A stretch of DNA of 9,897 nt from an uncultured bacterium (GTDB lineage: Bacteria; Cyanobacteriota; Vampirovibrionia; Gastranaerophilales; Gastranaerophilaceae), in assembly GCA_902475545.1 (NCBI GenBank), contig CABRZP010000031.1, positions 1 to 9,897 of the forward strand, in the 5' to 3' direction. The position numbers and the translations under genes were made by a program. The notes under the pieces are model-generated. The model worked only from the letters and a program-made list of their open reading frames with translations. It was not told where the DNA came from and made no database searches. How positions within the stretch are numbered: the stretch's first letter is position 1; every line of letters starts with the position of its first letter. Shown piece by piece: positions 5,237-9,897 of the stretch.

Positions 5237-5308
5237 CCTATATATTTACTCCTGTAAATTTTTGTTAAGGAAAATGAAAAAATTTTCTAAAAAACATGCC
5301 AAATTAAC

Positions 5309-5336
5309 TTGACTACTAATATTGATGTAATATGAT
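5309..5336 (+). promoter_or_regulatory. Upstream promoter in the rpoB leader
   Basis: TTGACT (5309-5314) and TATGAT (5331-5336) are separated by 16 nt; each matches consensus at 5 of 6. Transcription would begin near 5343, giving an rpoB leader of about 300 nt that includes the mini-ORFs and the inverted repeat, or a separate short transcript. Confidence 0.5.
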
Positions 5337-5369
5337 GGAGTAACATGCAAATGTAAAGTAAGGCGAACT

Positions 5370-5463
5370 ATGCCCAAATCTCGGAAGTTTGATTATGAGC
5401 GAGTTTCACCAAGATTTACAAATCCCTGAAATTGCAGTTATTTATCGAAAATTTGACAACTGA
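5370..5463 (+). other. Two overlapping mini-ORFs in the rpoB leader
   Basis: ORF a (5370-5429) encodes 19 residues, MPKSRKFDYERVSPRFTNP, with AAGG (5360-5363) 6 nt upstream. ORF b (5395-5463), in another frame, encodes 22 residues beginning MSEFHQDLQIPEIAV, with GGAAG (5383-5387) 7 nt upstream. Both have plausible ribosome binding sites and lie behind the promoter at 5309-5336. They also overlap a two-part hairpin (TTTCA 5404-5408 with TGAAA 5427-5431; GATT 5413-5416 with AATC 5421-5424). They could be leader peptides, a small RNA, or chance. No homology is recognised. Confidence 0.2.
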
Positions 5464-5480
5464 ATAAAGCTTAATTAATG

Positions 5481-5543
5481 TGTCATCCTGAATTTATTTC
5501 AGGATTCTGATAATTAAGATTCTGAAACAAGTTCAGAATGACA
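5481..5543. repeat. 63-nt imperfect inverted repeat (MITE/REP-like)
   Basis: The left arm (5481-5508, TGTCATCCTGAA...) and the right arm (5517-5543, ...TTCAGAATGACA) are inverted copies around an 8-nt A/T spacer. The arms differ at four positions, all transitions, plus one extra base. The outer ends TGTCAT/ATGACA match exactly. The TGTCAT-CTGAA-TT-TTTCAG style resembles dispersed palindromic repeats seen in many bacterial genomes. Only one copy is in this window, so its repeat status is inferred. It lies in the leader between the two candidate rpoB promoters. Confidence 0.65.
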
Positions 5544-5586
5544 TTTAAAAGTTTATTCTATCAAAATCGATAGAGGGTTTACAGCC

Positions 5587-5615
5587 TTAAGTTAGAAAAT
5601 AAAAAGTTTTATAGT
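5587..5615 (+). promoter_or_regulatory. Proximal rpoB promoter candidate
   Basis: TATAGT (5610-5615, 5 of 6) lies 17 nt after a weak -35, TTAAGT (5587-5592, 3 of 6). It would start transcription near 5622, about 24 nt before the rpoB ATG and just upstream of the Shine-Dalgarno. A better -35 (TTTACA, 5578-5583) is too far away. Confidence 0.4.
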
Positions 5616-5645
5616 ACGTACACCATTTTAAAATGAGGTGAATTG

Positions 5646-8963
<3,318 letters not shown>

Positions 8964-8979
8964 TAAGTAATGTGTGATT

Positions 8980-9001
8980 GGCGGAAAATCACTTTTCCGC
9001 C
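8980..9001 (+). promoter_or_regulatory. Strong hairpin between rpoB and rpoC
   Basis: GGCGGAAAA (8980-8988) pairs perfectly with TTTTCCGCC (8993-9001) around the tetraloop TCAC. GGATTCAC follows instead of a T run, so this is not an intrinsic terminator. A competing 6-bp hairpin, GTGATT (8974-8979) with AATCAC (8987-8992), uses the same bases. The rpoC Shine-Dalgarno (9021-9025) stays outside both. Possible roles are RNase processing, mRNA stabilisation or pausing; none is shown. Confidence 0.6.
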
Positions 9002-9035
9002 GGATTCACAAAATTGAAAAAGGAGAACATTTTAA

Positions 9036-9897
9036 ATGTCAACAAGTATTGATTATTTTGATTATATACGAATAAGTATTGCCTCTCCGGAAAGAATACT
9101 TCAATGGTCTCACGGCGAAGTTACCAAACCGGAAACAATAAATTATCGTACATTGAAACCGGAAAGAGACGGTTTATTCTGCGAAAGAATTTTCGGACCA
9201 ACAAAGGACTGGGAATGCTATTGCGGTAAATATAAAAGAGTAAGACATAAAGGTATTATCTGCGAACGCTGCGGTGTTGAAGTTACTGATTCAAAAGTTC
9301 GTAGACACAGAATGGGACACATTAAGCTTGCTGCTCCTGTTTCTCATATCTGGTTCTTGAAAGGTATTCCTTCATACTTAGGCTTACTTTTAGATATGAC
9401 TTTGAAAGATCTTGAACAAGTTATCTATTTCAACAGCTATGTTGTAATTGATGGCGGTGACAGCGATTTCAAAAAACTTCAATTATTATCAGAAGAAGAA
9501 TATGAAGATTATATGACTGAAAACGAAGAATCAACTTTAAAAGTTGGTATCGGTGCTGAAGCTATTAAAGAACTTTTAGCTGAAGTTGATATTAAAGCTT
9601 TAGCTGAAGAAATCAGAACCGAATTATCAGGTAATATTACTTCTGTTCAAAAGAAATCTAAATTAATTAAGAGATTAAGATTATTAGATTCATTAATCTC
9701 ATCAGATACAAATCCAACATGGATGGTAATGGATGTGCTTCCAGTTACTCCACCTGACTTGAGACCAATGGTTCAGTTAGACGGCGGACGTTTTGCAACA
9801 TCTGACTTAAACGACTTATACAGACGTGTAATTAACAGAAACAACCGTTTACAAAGATTATTGGAAATGGGTGCTCCTGAAATTATCGTAAGAAACG
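9036..9897 (+). CDS. rpoC: RNA polymerase beta-prime subunit, 5' part
   Basis: The first 287 codons of beta-prime are present; the frame is open at the window edge. AGGAG (9021-9025) lies 10 nt before the ATG. The N-terminal zinc ribbon is intact: Cys61, Cys63, Cys76 and Cys79 in CYCGKYKRVRHKG..CERCG, the same spacing as E. coli C70, C72, C85 and C88. It is followed by SKVRRHRMGHI (86-96) and HIWFLKGIPS (104-113). The lid/rudder region begins PDLRPMVQLDGGRFATSDLN near 240 and continues into LYRRVINRNNRL. This stretch is nearly identical in style to cyanobacterial RpoC1. Whether the gene is one full-length rpoC or the RpoC1 half of a split gene cannot be decided because the end is missing. Co-transcribed with rpoB. 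Confidence 0.98.
   Translation, partial: MSTSIDYFDYIRISIASPERILQWSHGEVTKPETINYRTLKPERDGLFCERIFGPTKDWECYCGKYKRVRHKGIICERCGVEVTDSKVRRHRMGHIKLAAPVSHIWFLKGIPSYLGLLLDMTLKDLEQVIYFNSYVVIDGGDSDFKKLQLLSEEEYEDYMTENEESTLKVGIGAEAIKELLAEVDIKALAEEIRTELSGNITSVQKKSKLIKRLRLLDSLISSDTNPTWMVMDVLPVTPPDLRPMVQLDGGRFATSDLNDLYRRVINRNNRLQRLLEMGAPEIIVRN

Larger units (their letters stand above)
5237..5645. other. Intergenic region upstream of rpoB
   Basis: About 400 nt without a convincing gene. From left to right it holds a ribosome-binding-like AGGAG (minus strand 5253-5249), a promoter-like pair at 5309-5336, two overlapping mini-ORFs at 5370-5463, an isolated TTGACA at 5453-5458, an inverted repeat at 5481-5543, a second promoter-like pair at 5587-5615 and the rpoB Shine-Dalgarno at 5635-5640. 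No rplJ/rplL genes or tRNA gene are present. Confidence 0.7.

Noticed and set aside
5453..5481. TTGACA before rpoB with TAATGT 17 nt on
   Set aside because: The -10 matches only 3 of 6, and better-formed alternatives exist at 5309-5336 and 5587-5615.
5643..5645. TTG start adding one residue to RpoB
   Set aside because: The ATG at 5646 follows immediately, is better spaced from GAGGTG, and gives the usual N-terminus.

Overview
The window is AT-rich, uses the standard code, and centres on the genes for the two large RNA polymerase subunits. rpoB is complete and rpoC runs off the right edge. Both proteins look cyanobacteria-related: RpoB is compact at 1105 aa, and the RpoC N-terminus closely resembles cyanobacterial RpoC1. 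Low G+C, small secreted Arg/Asn/Tyr-rich proteins and a membrane protein with PAFQG at both ends suggest a non-photosynthetic cyanobacterial relative such as Vampirovibrionia/Melainabacteria (Gastranaerophilales). That placement is inference and no marker here proves it.

Layout. (1) Positions 1-568, plus strand: a 52-aa orphan ORF with a good Shine-Dalgarno (SD), then a promoter, a 27-aa Met-rich peptide (9 Met) and a clean intrinsic terminator. (2) 569-1939, plus strand: an unrecognised 456-aa multi-pass membrane protein. (3) 1983-5010, minus strand: in transcription order a PgeF/YfiH laccase-domain protein, a DUF1653 protein, a short TspO/MBR protein, two small secreted paralogues and an SGNH-family esterase. 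(4) 5011-5645: a long divergent intergenic region with a 30-bp perfect palindrome, a 63-nt inverted repeat, promoter-like sites and possible short ORFs. (5) 5646-9897, plus strand: rpoB, a strong hairpin, then rpoC.

The minus-strand genes look like a string of short transcription units rather than one operon. Three of them (pgeF, tspO, the esterase) have no SD but carry TATAAT exactly 6 nt before the ATG, which would start transcription on the A of the ATG, giving leaderless mRNAs. A fourth has TAACAT at the same distance. The DUF1653 gene, 4 nt behind pgeF, and one secreted-protein gene have SDs instead. This two-mode layout is the most robust unusual signal in the window.

The second candidate system is the Met-rich peptide plus terminator. 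Part of the peptide's coding sequence can pair with the 5' arm of the terminator, as in an amino-acid attenuator, and the membrane-protein gene downstream has no convincing promoter of its own. No mobile element, CRISPR array, rRNA or tRNA gene was seen.
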